The notes under the pieces are model-generated. The model was not told the origin of the DNA, did not search any database, and worked only from the letters and a program-made list of their open reading frames with translations. 52,539 nt of DNA from Caballeronia cordobensis (GTDB taxonomy: Bacteria > Pseudomonadota > Gammaproteobacteria > Burkholderiales > Burkholderiaceae), in NCBI RefSeq assembly GCF_001544575.2, contig NZ_FCNY02000035.1:1-52539 (forward strand), in the 5' to 3' direction. The translations under genes and the position numbers were made by a program. Of this stretch, positions 52,310-52,539 are shown one piece after another (position 1 is the first letter of the stretch; every line of letters begins with the position of its first letter).

Positions 52310-52539
52310 TTGAACAAAAATGTGTTCGCCAAGGCGGCTGTGTGGCTCGTGATCGCACTGGTGATGTTTACGGTGTTCAAGCAGTTCGATAAGCCCCGCG
52401 TCCAGGAAGGGGGGTCCTATTCGCAGTTCATGGACGACGCGAAGAACGGCAAAGTCAAGAATGTCACCGTTCAGGGCCGCAATCTCACGGTCACTCCGAA
52501 CGACGGCCAGAAATACCAGATCGTGTCGCCCGGCGACAT
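52310..52539 (+). CDS. ftsH: FtsH ATP-dependent zinc metalloprotease (5' part, cut by window end)
   Basis: The N-terminal 76 residues read NKNVFAKAAVWLVIALVMFTV, a membrane helix, then FKQFDKPRVQEG, SYSQFMDDAKNGKV and NVTVQGRNLTVTP. This matches the start of betaproteobacterial FtsH, a membrane protease that degrades damaged or regulatory proteins. A TTG at 52310 is the start, with GAGGAG at 52296-52301. The AAA+ and protease domains lie outside the window. It lies just after an accessory region, so it may be a second copy and not the housekeeping rrmJ-linked one; that is an inference. Confidence 0.9.
   Translation, partial: MNKNVFAKAAVWLVIALVMFTVFKQFDKPRVQEGGSYSQFMDDAKNGKVKNVTVQGRNLTVTPNDGQKYQIVSPGD

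Noticed and set aside
1..52539. CRISPR arrays
   Set aside because: No array of regular direct repeats with unique spacers was seen; the short tandem repeats at 15771 and 15980 have no spacers.

Overview
The window is high-GC betaproteobacterial DNA. It is most likely from the Burkholderiaceae (a Paraburkholderia/Caballeronia/Burkholderia relative): the 5S rRNA tail, the OmpC-type porin, the Wsp operon, the Anbu cluster and the FtsH N-terminus all look like that family. Genus is inferred from remembered family sequences, not from a search.

Layout. 1-63 is the 3' end of a 5S rRNA with its terminator, closing an rrn operon. 237-4607 holds a small lipoprotein and a sugar-acid locus: a LacI-family regulator, a perfect GTTACCGGTAAC operator, a xylonate-type dehydratase (XylD-like) and a xylose-type dehydrogenase (XylB-like). 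5246-6418 is a lipoprotein of the metallo-beta-lactamase fold. 6554-15006 is a complete wspABCDEFR surface-sensing operon ending in the diguanylate cyclase WspR; its inhibitory RxxD site appears lost. 15099-19194 carries small stress-type proteins, a LysE exporter, an aldo/keto reductase and a ClC channel. 19307-23011 carries a ClsB-like PLD protein fused to a VTT domain, a YbhP-like EEP protein and an HU protein with a lysine-rich tail. 23096-26470 has a LysR/SDR divergent pair and a DnaQ-Cho nuclease fusion. 26597-30677 is the Anbu cluster (ATP-grasp, alpha-E, transglutaminase, Anbu). Then come a degenerate GDPD-like lipoprotein, a porin and a YihY protein.

34946-47601 is a self-contained selenocysteine island: formate dehydrogenase FdnG with an in-frame TGA and a SECIS hairpin, FdnH, FdnI, then FdhE, SelA, SelB, and finally tRNA-Sec (selC). 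The locus can therefore make its own Sec-tRNA, its dedicated elongation factor and the enzyme that needs both. A MazEF-type toxin-antitoxin pair sits antisense in the middle, and two DedA proteins lie between selB and selC.

Downstream of selC (47602-52309) the sequence changes character: lower GC, unknown genes, long gaps, an N-terminally short TniQ, a divergent Hfq paralogue, an Rnk/GreA-like protein and a beta-propeller-like remnant. This looks like an accessory region inserted or eroded beside the tRNA gene. The window ends inside an ftsH gene.
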